A DNA stretch of 64,000 nucleotides from Pardosa pseudoannulata (taxonomy: Eukaryota; Arthropoda; Arachnida; Araneae; Lycosidae), in NCBI GenBank assembly GCA_032207245.1, contig CM063502.1, positions 69,434,116 to 69,498,115 of the forward strand, written 5' to 3'. This document shows positions 14,340 through 27,848 of this stretch, in pieces. The notes below the pieces were generated by a model. It ran no database searches. It saw nothing but the letters and a program-made list of their open reading frames with translations, and was not told where the DNA came from. The number at the start of each line of letters is the position of its first letter. Position 1 is the first letter of the stretch. A program made the position numbers and the translations under genes.

Positions 14340-16436
14340 TCTCGAGAGAAATTTACAAGACAATAAAATTTTTAGCTCTTGAAGATTATCTTACAGTGCG
14401 AAATTAATTTTTGCATTATATTTTCAAATAAATTTTTGATTTTAGTTCTACAATGTTTGTTAGAATATATCAGGAATTTCCTTAAATGGATTATGTAACA
14501 AAATTTACTTCAATACAGAATAGATTTATGGGGACATAATATCTTCCGGATTTTAAAATGTTAAGAAAACAGATATTTTTCAAGAAAAAGAAATTTACAA
14601 GACAGTATAATTTTTAGCTTTCGAAGATTATCTGACAGTGTGAAATTAATTTTTTCATTATATTTCCAAATATATTTTTGTTTCAGTTTCCATAATGTTT
14701 CTTGGAATATATAGTAAGTGATTTTCTTAAATGGATTATGGAAAAAAATTACTTAAATACATAATAATTTAAGGGGACATAATATCTTCCGGATTTTAAA
14801 ATGTTAATAAAACAGACATTTCTCAAGAAAGAGAAATTTACAAGACAGTATAATTTTTAGCTATTGAATATTATCTTACAGTGCGAAATCAATTTTTGCA
14901 TTACAATTCCAAATAGAGTTTTGCTTTTTGTTCTATAATGTTTCTTAGAATATATAATAAGGAATTTCCTTAATTGGATTATATAACAATATTTACTTCA
15001 ATACAGAATAGTTTTAAGGGAACATAATATCTTCCGGTATTTTAAATGTTAATAAAACAGACATTTTTCATAAAAGAGAAAATTACAAGATAGTATAATT
15101 TTTAGCTTTTGAAGATTACCTTACAGTGCGAAATTAATTTTTGCATTATATTTTCAAATAGTATTTCGATTTCGGTTCTATAATGTTCCCTAGAATATAA
15201 AATAAGGACTTTTCTTAAACGGATTATGTAACAAAATTTACTTCAATGCAGAATAGTTATAAGGGGACATACTATCTTCCGGATTTTAAAATGTTAATAA
15301 AATAGACATTTTTCAAGACACAGAAATTTACAAGTTAGTATAATTTTTCGCTCTTGAAGATTATCTTACAGTGCGAAATTAATTTTTGCATCATATTTCC
15401 AGACATATTTTTGCTTTCGTTTCTACAATGTTACTTAGAATAGACAGTAAGCGATTTTATTAAATGAATTATGGAAAAAAAATTACTTAAATGCACAATA
15501 ATTTTATAGTTACATAATATCTTTCAAATTTTAAAATGTTAATAAAGAGACATTCTTAGAGAAACAGAAATTTACATGACATTAAAATTTTTAGTTCTTG
15601 AAGATTATCTTACAGAGCGAAATTAATTTTTGCATTATAATTTCAAATACATTTTTGCTTTTGGTTCTACAATGTTTCTTAGAATATATAAGGAATTTCC
15701 TTACATGGATTATGCAACAAAATTTACTTCAATACAAAATAGTTTTAAGGGGGACATAATATCTTCCTAATTTTAAAATGTTAATAAAACAGATATTTTT
15801 CATGTAAGAAAAATTTACAAGACAGTATGATTTTTAGCTCTTGATGATTATCTTGCAGGGCGAAATTAAATTTTGCATTATATTTTCAAAGATATTTTTG
15901 CTTTCGGTTCTATAATGTTTCTTAGAATATATAATAAGGAATTTTATTAATTGGATTATGTAACAAAATTTACTTCAATTCAAGATAGTTTTAAGGGGAC
16001 AAAATATCTTCCGGATTTAAAAAATATATATATAAGTATAATTTTTAATACTTGAAGATTATCTAACAGTACAAAATTAATTTTTGCATTATATTTCCAA
16101 ATATATTTTTGTTTTCGGTTCCATAATTCTTCTTAGAATATATAATAAGGGATTTTCTTAAATGGATTATGGAACAAAATTTACTTCAATACAGAATAAT
16201 TTTAAGAGAACATTGTATATAAATTTAAAATTATATTTCAAAATTAAAATATTAATTGTAATATTATTTTAAAAACTGGTAATTTAAAAAACAATTTTTC
16301 AAATTTTAAAATGTTAATAAAACAGACATTTTTAATTCATCAGAAAGCAAAAAACTTTGCTCATTTTAGACTAATTTTTTACTAATATTTTTTAATAAAG
16401 TGTTAACTTAATTTTAGATTATAAAAATTTAACTAA
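14340..16436. repeat. Satellite-like tandem array, monomer about 244 bp
   Basis: Eight head-to-tail monomers are marked by the recurring landmark TTACAGTGCGAAATTAAT or its variants near 14391, 14634, 14876, 15121, 15366, 15610, 15853 and 16063. Spacing is about 242-245 bp, with the last monomer about 35 bp shorter. Each monomer also carries CTTCCGGATTTTAAAATG and ACAAAATTTACTTCAAT. Monomers differ by scattered substitutions, so the array is not recent. From about 14993 the array is repeated almost exactly at 17100-18540. Confidence 0.9.
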
Positions 16437-17099
16437 AAAAACAATAAATATACTTTCCAAGCAATTTTTAATATGTATAGACTATTCATTTTTTTAAAAT
16501 TTATTTAAAATAATACTAAAATTAAAAAAAATAATTATATTTAAAATTAAAAAATATAATTAGCTAAAAAATATCTATAATTCTTATTTTTATTATTTTC
16601 ATTTATCTAAATACTATTTTTTTAAGTTTTAAAATTATTTAGTTTTTTTTTTTTTTTATTAAATTTTATTTTTTTGTATTTTTATTTTTTAATTTTTTAT
16701 ATTTATATTTTTTTTATATTTTTTTAATTTTTTATTAATTTTATACAAATTTTAAAACTTTTTTATTTTTATTATTTTTAATTTATATTATTTATTAATA
16801 ATATTAACTAATTTATAGTATATTAATAATCTCTAAAAACAACCAAAATTTTTTTTTAAAATATTTTTTATATTTTAAACTGGATATTTATTAGATATTT
16901 TAATAAGATATACAGATAGGTATGTTTGAATTTATGTTTGTTTAGTTTTTTTTTATTTATTTTTTGAATATTATATATTAAATTTTAATTGGGATTTATA
17001 GTTTATTTATATATTTAAATCTCTTATAGTGAATACTTTTTTTGGATTATTTCTTATTTTTTATTTATAGTTTTTTTATTTTTTCTTTGTTATAATATA
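16437..17099. other. Degenerate T/A stretch, probable low-quality assembly sequence
   Basis: Extremely T/A-rich with long T and A runs and almost no G or C. It starts where the 1.44-kb duplicate ends and stops where the second copy begins. Scattered anchors match the sequence that follows the second copy (18541-19470) in compressed, noisy form: GGGATTTATAGTTTAT (near 16990 and 19330), CTCTAAAA-CAACC (near 16832 and 19374) and TTATTTTTTCTTT (near 17079 and 19452). This is the pattern expected of an unpolished read end left at a contig join. A strongly mutated genuine duplicate is the alternative. Confidence 0.6.
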
Positions 17100-18540
17100 T
17101 TACTTCAATACAGAATAGTTTTAAGGGAACATAATATCTTCCGGTATTTTAAATGTTAATAAAACAGACATTTTTCATAAAAGAGAAAATTACAAGATAG
17201 TATAATTTTTAGCTTTTGAAGATTACCTTACAGTGCGAAATTAATTTTTGCATTATATTTTCAAATAGTATTTCGATTTCGGTTCTATAATGTTCCCTAG
17301 AATATAAAATAAGGACTTTTCTTAAACGGATTATGTAACAAAATTTACTTCAATGCAGAATAGTTATAAGGGGACATACTATCTTCCGGATTTTAAAATG
17401 TTAATAAAATAGACATTTTTCAAGACACAGAAATTTACAAGTTAGTATAATTTTTCGCTCTTGAAGATTATCTTACAGTGCGAAATTAATTTTTGCATCA
17501 TATTTCCAGACATATTTTTGCTTTCGTTTCTACAATGTTACTTAGAATAGACAGTAAGCGATTTTATTAAATGAATTATGGAAAAAAAATTACTTAAATG
17601 CACAATAATTTTATAGTTACATAATATCTTTCAAATTTTAAAATGTTAATAAAGAGACATTCTTAGAGAAACAGAAATTTACATGACATTAAAATTTTTA
17701 GTTCTTGAAGATTATCTTACAGAGCGAAATTAATTTTTGCATTATAATTTCAAATACATTTTTGCTTTTGGTTCTACAATGTTTCTTAGAATATATAAGG
17801 AATTTCCTTACATGGATTATGCAACAAAATTTACTTCAATACAAAATAGTTTTAAGGGGGACATAATATCTTCCTAATTTTAAAATGTTAATAAAACAGA
17901 TATTTTTCATGTAAGAAAAATTTACAAGACAGTATGATTTTTAGCTCTTGATGATTATCTTGCAGGGCGAAATTAAATTTTGCATTATATTTTCAAAGAT
18001 ATTTTTGCTTTCGGTTCTATAATGTTTCTTAGAATATATAATAAGGAATTTTATTAATTGGATTATGTAACAAAATTTACTTCAATTCAAGATAGTTTTA
18101 AGGGGACAAAATATCTTCCGGATTTAAAAAATATATATATAAGTATAATTTTTAATACTTGAAGATTATCTAACAGTACAAAATTAATTTTTGCATTATA
18201 TTTCCAAATATATTTTTGTTTTCGGTTCCATAATTCTTCTTAGAATATATAATAAGGGATTTTCTTAAATGGATTATGGAACAAAATTTACTTCAATACA
18301 GAATAATTTTAAGAGAACATTGTATATAAATTTAAAATTATATTTCAAAATTAAAATATTAATTGTAATATTATTTTAAAAACTGGTAATTTAAAAAACA
18401 ATTTTTCAAATTTTAAAATGTTAATAAAACAGACATTTTTTAATTCATCAGAAAGCAAAAAACTTTGCTCATTTTAGACTAATTTTTTACTAATATTTTT
18501 AATAAAGTGTTAACTTAATTTTAGATTATAAAAATTTAGC
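17100..18540. repeat. Near-exact second copy of 14993-16436
   Basis: Offset is 2,107 bp. Across every line I compared the two copies are identical, including homopolymer lengths. The one difference seen is a single extra T near 18440 (ACATTTTTTAATTC versus ACATTTTTAATTC). It contains about five and a half monomers of the 244-bp satellite. Identity this high between copies of an otherwise diverged array means either a very recent event or a false duplication. Confidence 0.9.
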
Positions 18541-20054
18541 ACTAAAAAAAACAATGAAATATACTTTCCCACAAGCAAATTTTCAAATATGTATATGATA
18601 AGCTAATTTTTATATAAAATTTAAGAGAAATACATTTTTCAATCTGTAAACCTAAAAGTTTGCAGTTATCTGATATTTAAAATTTTTAAAATACTAAAAT
18701 TTGGATAAAACTTGTTAATTCTAAATAAATAAATTTATTAAACTATAGCATAAAATATATCTGTCGTATTCTATAGTTAAGGTTTATAGAATAAAAAATA
18801 CATAATTAGCTTCTGATTAACATTAAAAATTGATTTCTGATTTAATAATTTTAAAAGTTATTTTCCAGGGAAGTGGATTTTTATTACTTTTACTGGTTGT
18901 ATATATTTCATAATTTTTAAAAAAGTTTTCGCTTCATGAAAGAAAGCTAAATAGTTTTTATACTTCAGACGTTTATTAATGATCTAGGAAAAAATTTATT
19001 TTAAACTAAAAAGATATTTTAATTTTAAACTTATTTAAAAGTAAGCTGTTATAATGAAGATTTATAATATAAATAACGACTAATATATGGTATAAAGAAG
19101 AAGGTAATAAATCCCTTTAAGGAATATTTTTTGTTATATTTTAAATTACCTTCTCTACAATTTTACAATTTTTTTAAGAATGGTTGCTCAATACAAGAAA
19201 TAGGGATGTGTGCATGAGTGAATTTCCACATGTTCAAATGTTGTACTTTTCGAATTAGTGATTAGGTTGTTTGGAAATATTTTCAAGTGGGATTTAACTG
19301 TGAATTTATATTGCCAGGAAATTTTAACGATCTGGGATTTATAGTTTATCAGTAATTATAAAAAAATGTAAATCTCTAAAACAACCTAAGGAATATCAAT
19401 ACTTTGGTTTTCACTACCCTGAATTTACACTTTATTCTAAGATATTTCTTTTATTTTTTCTTTATTACACTACTGGATAGTTATCGTCGTCTTGTTAAGA
19501 TAACACAATAGTTAACACAAGAAAAGCTATAAACAGATACGCGACAGAAAGCTTTCAATAGAAGTGTGAATTTATGTCGGCGGCTCGGGTAGTGCTAAAA
19601 GTTTTATATCTTTTCCAATGAATACATTACATTTAACTGCTGCAAATGCCAATAAAATGAGATTTTATAACTGAATGTAGCTAATTACTGATCAAAAATA
19701 AAATATTCTAAGTTATACTACCAGAAATACTTCTTATAAAGTGAGCTATAACATTTGTTTTGGAGTTAAATTTCAGTCATAAAATATTCATTTAGTCTCT
19801 TTGTAGTTAGTCTAGTATCTACAATGTTATCGAAAATGACTCTATGTGTGAAATACAGAATAATAAAGACGTAGATACTACTATTAATTTACATATATTA
19901 ATATAGTCAAGAATTGACTACCGTCTTATGTCATGCTGCATGAATTAAAAATCAATTACGGGACTTATTAGAATAAACTTTATTCCATTTTAGATTTCAC
20001 TATACTACTCCTCTTCATCATAGTTTATATGTAAAAACCAGACTTTCTCTAGTA

Positions 20055-20058
<4 letters not shown>
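18541..20058. other. Gene-free AT-rich stretch
   Basis: Unique AT-rich DNA following the satellite. It appears to be the good-quality version of the degenerate segment at 16437-17099. No gene supported. Confidence 0.6.

Positions 20059-20101
<43 letters not shown>
20059..20101. repeat. (TA)n microsatellite
   Basis: About 43 bp of TA dinucleotides directly before the first copy of the 0.83-kb duplication. The longer array 21043-21130 stands in the same position before the second copy. Confidence 0.95.
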
Positions 20102-20106
<5 letters not shown>

Positions 20107-20936
20107 AAAGTGGACAATGTTTAACAAATCAGAGTAAGAAATATGCATATTTAATTCTACTACATACCAAGATATTTATCGCATTCATACGTTTAACATT
20201 TAACGTTTTAAATTAATACGTTAAATGAGTGTTTAAAATATTAAATTAATAAGGTGTAAAGAGTCGTTTGTTCTTTTTTATATTCAGAAGCATTGTCTAT
20301 AAGAAAGTGAATAAACTACAAAAAATATGGTTAAAAATTTAGGTAGCGATATTTTAGCATGGTGCGTATGTACACAAAACCTAAAAAAAAAACACGGTTT
20401 TTGTTCTAAAAAAATTAGTCCTTTTTTAAATACATTTCTTTTTTTCAAATCGATAACCTTTTCTTCGTCTGTTACTCACTTTTCTAGTTATTCGATTATC
20501 CGTCTGTGTCTGATCTCAATTAAGCTGGATAATTATTTAATTCTTGTTAATTAAATTATGTTAATTTAATATAAGGCTGACTTATCATACCGGCTGAGTT
20601 ATCATATGTTTAAAATATGATACTAAGTTTCCGCTACATTTTAAAGCAGTTTTTATACACTGAATACCTTCAACAGATACGAAAAGTAATAGACGAGGAA
20701 AAAAATTAATCTTTATTTAATCTAAAGCCCGCTGTTAATAGGTGAATGGGTCAAAGAGTAGGTCTGAGGGTCAGAAGATACTTGGGTTTTAAGATTAATA
20801 ATAACACTAAAGATCTATAGTGTGTACGTGTCGATTGCTCTAGTAAACTTTGTAGTTCAGAAAGTCGTGTTAAATGGTTAATAGCAGTGGAGATGTGTAT
20901 TTCGTTTAAAAGCATCTACTCATATCAATAACATCA
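20102..20936. repeat. 0.83-kb tandem duplication, copy 1
   Basis: Matches 21131-21961 along its whole length, from TTGGAAAAGTGGACAATG to CTCATATCAATAACATCA, with a few percent of substitutions and small indels. Both copies are preceded by (TA)n. The open frames in the two copies (20327-20554 here, 21771-21956 in copy 2) lie at different places and are not conserved as coding, so I do not call a gene. Confidence 0.93.
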
Positions 20937-20939
20937 AAT

Positions 20940-21041
20940 GTAAGTAGCCTACCGGAATCAACTTTAAGCTGTATGTCCGGGTCTCATTAGCCCTCGTGTT
21001 GCAAAAAGTAGACCGTAGCACCCCAAACCAAACCAAACTAG

Positions 21042-21043
<2 letters not shown>
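20940..21043 (+). mobile_element. SINE family A, 5'-truncated fragment
   Basis: It lies between the two copies of the 0.83-kb duplication. It carries the family-A body (AAGCTGTATGTCCGGGTCTC, AGCCCTCGTGTTGC) and tail (AGTAGACCGTAGC, then CCAAACCAAACCAAAC). The tRNA head is absent. The tail runs straight into a (TA)n tract, as if the SINE tail had seeded the microsatellite. Confidence 0.75.

Positions 21044-21130
<87 letters not shown>
21044..21130. repeat. (TA)n microsatellite
   Basis: About 87 bp of pure TA between the SINE-A tail and copy 2 of the duplication. Confidence 0.97.
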
Positions 21131-21135
<5 letters not shown>

Positions 21136-21961
21136 AAAGTGGACAATGTTTAACAAATCAGTGTAAAAAATATGCATATTTAATTCTACTATATACAAAG
21201 ATATTTATCGCATTCATACGTTTAACATTTAAAGTTTTAAATTAATACGTTAAACGAGAGTTTAAAATATTAAATTAATTAGGTATAAAGAGTCATTTGT
21301 TCTTTTTTATATTGAGAAGCACTGTCTACAAGAAAATTAATATACTACAAAAATATGGTTCAATATTCAGATAGCTATATTTTAGCACTGTACGCACGTA
21401 CACAAAACCTAAAAAATACTGTTTTTGTAATAATAAAATTAATATTTTTTAAGTACATTTCTTTTTTTCAAATCGATAATCTTTGCTTCGTCAGTTTCTC
21501 AATTTTCTAGCTGTTTGATTATCCCGTCTGTGTTTGATTTCAATTAATCTGGATAATTATAGTTCTACTGAATTATAGTTTTTGTTAATTAAATTATTTT
21601 AATTCAATATACGGATGACTTGAGTTATCATATGTTTAAAATATGATACTAAGTTTCCGCTACATTTTAAAGCAGTTTTTATACATTGAATACCTTCAAC
21701 AGATACGAAAAGTAATAGACGTGGAAAAAATTAATCTTTATTTAATCTAAAGCCCGCTGTTAATAGCTGAATGGGTCAAAGAGTAGGTCTGAGGGTCAGA
21801 AGGTACTTGGGTTTTAAGCCTAATAATAACACTAAAGATCTATATTGTGTACGTGTCGATTGCTCTCGTAAACTTTGTAGTTCAGAAAGTCGTGTTAAAT
21901 GGTTAATAGCAGTGGAGATGTGTATTTCGTTTAAAAGCATCTACTCATATCAATAACATCA
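21131..21961. repeat. 0.83-kb tandem duplication, copy 2
   Basis: Second copy of 20102-20936. Downstream sequence (GAATGGGGAACTC onward) differs from that after copy 1, which is followed by the SINE. No coding function inferred. Confidence 0.93.
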
Positions 21962-23459
21962 GAATGGGGAACTCTTTTATTAAAGATAAAATATTGCTCT
22001 GGCACACCTAGGAGTTGCACCTATATAAAAGTGCCTAGAAAATGTTCTGCGTAATATCAGTTAATTTTTGATGATAATATGACTGAAGAATGTATAGGTG
22101 TTAGTTACATTTTCTATGAAATATTATATATCCTTTATCAAAAGATGGAGCCCTGCTAGGCCATTAAATACTGGTAATTATTTTTCTTTCTAAATGGTAT
22201 AGGTAAAAGAATTAAGAAGTTTGTTATTAAATTAATGCCAACCCAAAGTTAGTAAAACATTTATATAGAAAAATAATGTATTGTTATTCTACTATTTTTT
22301 GTTTCTAAGAAATTCAATTATAATATTTAGACATTTGATAGGAATATATGTTAAATGACCATTTATTAAATACGTTAGATTTCAATATAAGTTTACTCGA
22401 AAATCAAATTTTAATTCAATTAGACCTTCCATTTAATACCTAAAATTTTATTTTTCAATATTTTCTTTCGTAATGTGAGGTTACAAATAATTTTTTTATA
22501 GTTTTCTTTAATAAAATTTTCTGTAAGAATTATTATTTTAGTTCTAACAGTTGAGAAGTTTTAACAGCTACCAAAACAATCAAAATGCTCTTTTAAACAT
22601 TAAAGTAAAGAAATTTAAATAGAAACACATTTTCGTATTTTTCCGTTACGAATTGAATAGAAAGCAAAACCTTCTTTGCGGAATTTTATTTTTCTACTTT
22701 TTAAGTAGTATAACAATGAAACATTCAGATTTATATTGCTGGTTATTTCTATATTAGGAACATACGTAAGTTTTTACTTTTTTCTTAGTTACAATTTTCA
22801 AAATTTAAATTTTTTATATATTTTTCTAGAGATAAACCACTTTACTAAAACATTCTCAAAAATGCTTATTACAAAATGAATCATATCAATTAAAATAATT
22901 TAGTTTGTGAAAATATTTTATAAATATTATGCTTAATTTGTTCTTTCTTTTTTTAAATATCGTCGGTAGTATCGTATGTAGGCTTGGGCGTTGTTTCTGA
23001 ATTAGTTCTTTTTTTTCATTAATTCAATTTTAACTAAATTTTTGGTCAATTTTATTCTGTGTTATTTCAATTAATTTAACTGTGACCCTATACAGCTTTA
23101 CCACTTTTTGTTGATAAATATCTCTAAAAATTTAAGAATATGACGAAATACCTGAAAATATACAATTTCTGACGTGGTCAGTTATACATGTATACCTTAA
23201 ATTATTGTAATTAGACTTAATTTGTTTTTAAACGGAGTCACTCGTCAAACAAGTTAATTATTATATTTTGATATCTTGATCATATTTGAGTTTATATATT
23301 CCTTTAACTTATTCTCTCTTTACCCCCCTCCTTCTCTCTCTACATATATACGTCGATTTTGTGAACTTTCAAGAAAAGTAGAATATCTGTTCTTTTTAGA
23401 TCTTTAACTTTGTCCTTAATGATATTCAAAACTGAAATGAATACAATAAATATCCATTC
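21962..23459. other. Gene-free AT-rich stretch
   Basis: No gene or repeat supported; a short CT-rich patch lies near 23320-23342. Confidence 0.6.
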
Positions 23460-24100
23460 ATTTTAAACCTTCAACTTTATGCGTCTGCAGTATTTCATGT
23501 ATCTGTGCTCTCTCTGACCTGTGTCATCTCCGTAAAGAATTAACTAATCTCTTCCACAGACCAAAACCCGGAATAGCCATCTCTCCATAAATTCTTATTA
23601 ATCAACTCCGACCTTTCATCCCCGAAGGTGATAAAGTAAAGCTACATTCTTTTACCCGCATGATTAAAAGCTCCATAGACATTAGCAGGTGCGTTCGTGA
23701 TGAAACACAGCCGAGATACGAAAGGCGAGATCTTAATTTTGCCTGTTTTTCACGTACCATACCCTGAGATACTGGGATTTGTGTTTATTGCAGTAATAAC
23801 TACGGTTTTACGAGGAGATCCGTGGGTCTCTCTGACTGTTAGTTAGACCCGCCTATTGTGCCAACAACGTTAAAGGATGCACAAGTTTTATGATCCTGTT
23901 GTTCCACAAGAAATTGGCCGTGACTACAGTGCCTCCTACAAACCTCAGAAAGGAATTTCGATTAATTTATGTGCTCAGTATCTAATTAGTGGTTATAAAG
24001 TGGATGTAAACAAGAATCTCCTTTATATGCGTCTTCAAACTTCGTATATATGTCAGTTTGGGACACGCGTTAATGGCTTTTAAATGTTTCTGAGGTATCG
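23460..24100. other. Complex unique block, candidate conserved non-coding DNA
   Basis: More balanced composition and no low-complexity runs, with segments such as CGAAAGGCGAGATC and GGAGATCCGTGGGTCTC. A 68-codon frame at 23877-24083 has no recognisable domain. I cannot tell an unrecognised small exon from regulatory DNA. Confidence 0.3.
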
Positions 24101-24190
24101 GAAATATTAGTTTATTAGTTTTCGATGGCTCAAATATTCACTATTTATTAGTGTCGTGTACTTAAGATAACAATATTTTGACATAAATTT

Positions 24191-24752
24191 CGATATCTTG
24201 CAGTTTAGACTAAATTAAATTTCATTCAGTATTTATATAGATTTCTTTATTAACATATTCATGTATGCAAATTATATCCAGATGTGTACATTGTCCCGTA
24301 CAATTAAACTTTACTAACACAAATGAAATAATTGTCGATATCTTGCAATTTCAACTAAATTAAATTTCATTCAGAATTTATATCCATTTATTTATTAACA
24401 TATTCATGTAAGCGAATTATTTCTAAATGTGTACATTGTCCCGTACAATTGAATTTTATTAACAAAAATGAAATAATATTCGATATCTTGCAATTTCTAC
24501 TAAATTAAATGTCATTCAGTATTTATTTACATTTCTTTATTAGCATATCCATGTATACGAATTATTTCTAAATGTGTACGTACAATTAAACTTTATTAAC
24601 ACAAATGAAGTAATTTTCGATATCTTGCAATTTCAACTAAATTAAATTTCATTCAGTATTTATATACATTTCTTTGCTAACATATTCATGTATGCGAATT
24701 ATTTCTAAACGTGTACATTGTTCCGTACAATTAAACTTTATTAACACAAATG
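24191..24752. repeat. Tandem array, about 4 x 143 bp
   Basis: Four units start with CGATATCTTGCA at 24191, 24336, 24481 and 24618. Each continues with CTAAATTAAAT-TCATTCAG, ACATAT-CATGTATGC and GTGTACATTGTCCCGTACAA. The fourth period is shorter because part of the GTACATTGTCCC block is missing in the third unit. Copies have diverged. No frame runs through the units. Confidence 0.93.
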
Positions 24753-24899
24753 AAAAATAGAAACTCATATATATGACAGAAAATTTGCAACTCTATGTAA
24801 TATTTTTATGATATAAATATATTACACAATTTTATAGTTTTTTTAGAACTGTTTATATGTTAGGAAAAAATTGAGAAAGGCATTGTGGGTAAAATTGTA

Positions 24900-25112
24900 A
24901 TAACCTTGCCTCTATCATCCAGAACCTATTTATGTGGGCAATTGAATGTGTAGTGTGCTACTGTTCGGTGCCTGAATTCGTGAGTTTGAATCCCACTACA
25001 GGCAAGGATGTGCTTAGAGGTCCAGAATAGGATCTAAGCAATGGTTTTCAGTCTTTTTATAGCTTATATAGCAAAATAGTAGACCGTATAGCCCTAAACC
25101 AATTCAAACTTA
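24900..25112 (+). mobile_element. tRNA-derived SINE, family A, most complete copy
   Basis: A tRNA-like head contains an A-box region near 24935-24955 and a B box GAGTTTGAATCCC at 24982-24994. The body then ends in AGTAGACCGTATAGCCC-TAAACCAATTCAAAC at about 25077-25110. This copy links the tRNA head to the tail shared with the other three family-A pieces. No target-site duplication confirmed. Confidence 0.75.
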
Positions 25113-27285
<2,173 letters not shown>

Positions 27286-27683
27286 TTTTTAGTGTATACT
27301 TTTTATAACTTTAATATATATAATATACTTCAAAATTTAACAGCACCACTGAATCACTATTTAAAAAATTAAAACATGATGCAACTTTTAGTTAGAAAAT
27401 CATTTTTAATTACATCGACTGCTTTGAAGAATCGAAGCTGATGTACTTCTCTACTGAAAAGAGGGGGGGGTGAAACATTTTTTTTTCTTTTTCGAAAAGA
27501 AGGAACCAAAAAGGTAGAAAGCTTTAGTCAAATAAGTAAATGGTCTGGTATTGTAAGGTTTTTAACACTTTGAGAGGGAAATGATACCTTGGGGACGAAA
27601 AATTTATAAGTTTGTGAGCACCCGCAGATAAAAACACCTAGTATAAAATTGAAATTAACATCTCCTAAAAGGTAATTACAAAA
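27286..27683. other. Gene-free stretch
   Basis: AT-rich unique DNA with a run of G near 27464-27472. No gene seen. Confidence 0.6.
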
Positions 27684-27848
27684 GGATTGGATTCGTTTGG
27701 AGTACTGTTATCTAAACTTTTCCTACATGAGAGATACTGACACCGATACCTACAGCTTGAAACCGATTTCGTATGACTACGAACACCTATGTCTTAAGTG
27801 GGATTCGAATTGTTGCACCAAGGCTCTACCATTCGGCAGAGAATCCAG
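27684..27848 (-). mobile_element. tRNA-derived SINE, family A, copy
   Basis: On the minus strand an A-box-like TGCCGAATGGTAGAGCC (about 27822-27838) and a B box ATTCGAATCCC (about 27800-27810) precede a body with GGTTTCAAGCTGTAGGTATC. A diverged family-A tail ends near 27684. Two short plus-strand frames overlapping it (27697-27900 and 27798-28103) have no recognisable domain and are best read as chance. Confidence 0.65.

Noticed and set aside
24191..24752. Possible CRISPR-like repeat array
   Set aside because: Whole units of about 143 bp are repeated with no alternating short repeats and unique spacers, and the sequence is eukaryotic. It is an ordinary tandem array.
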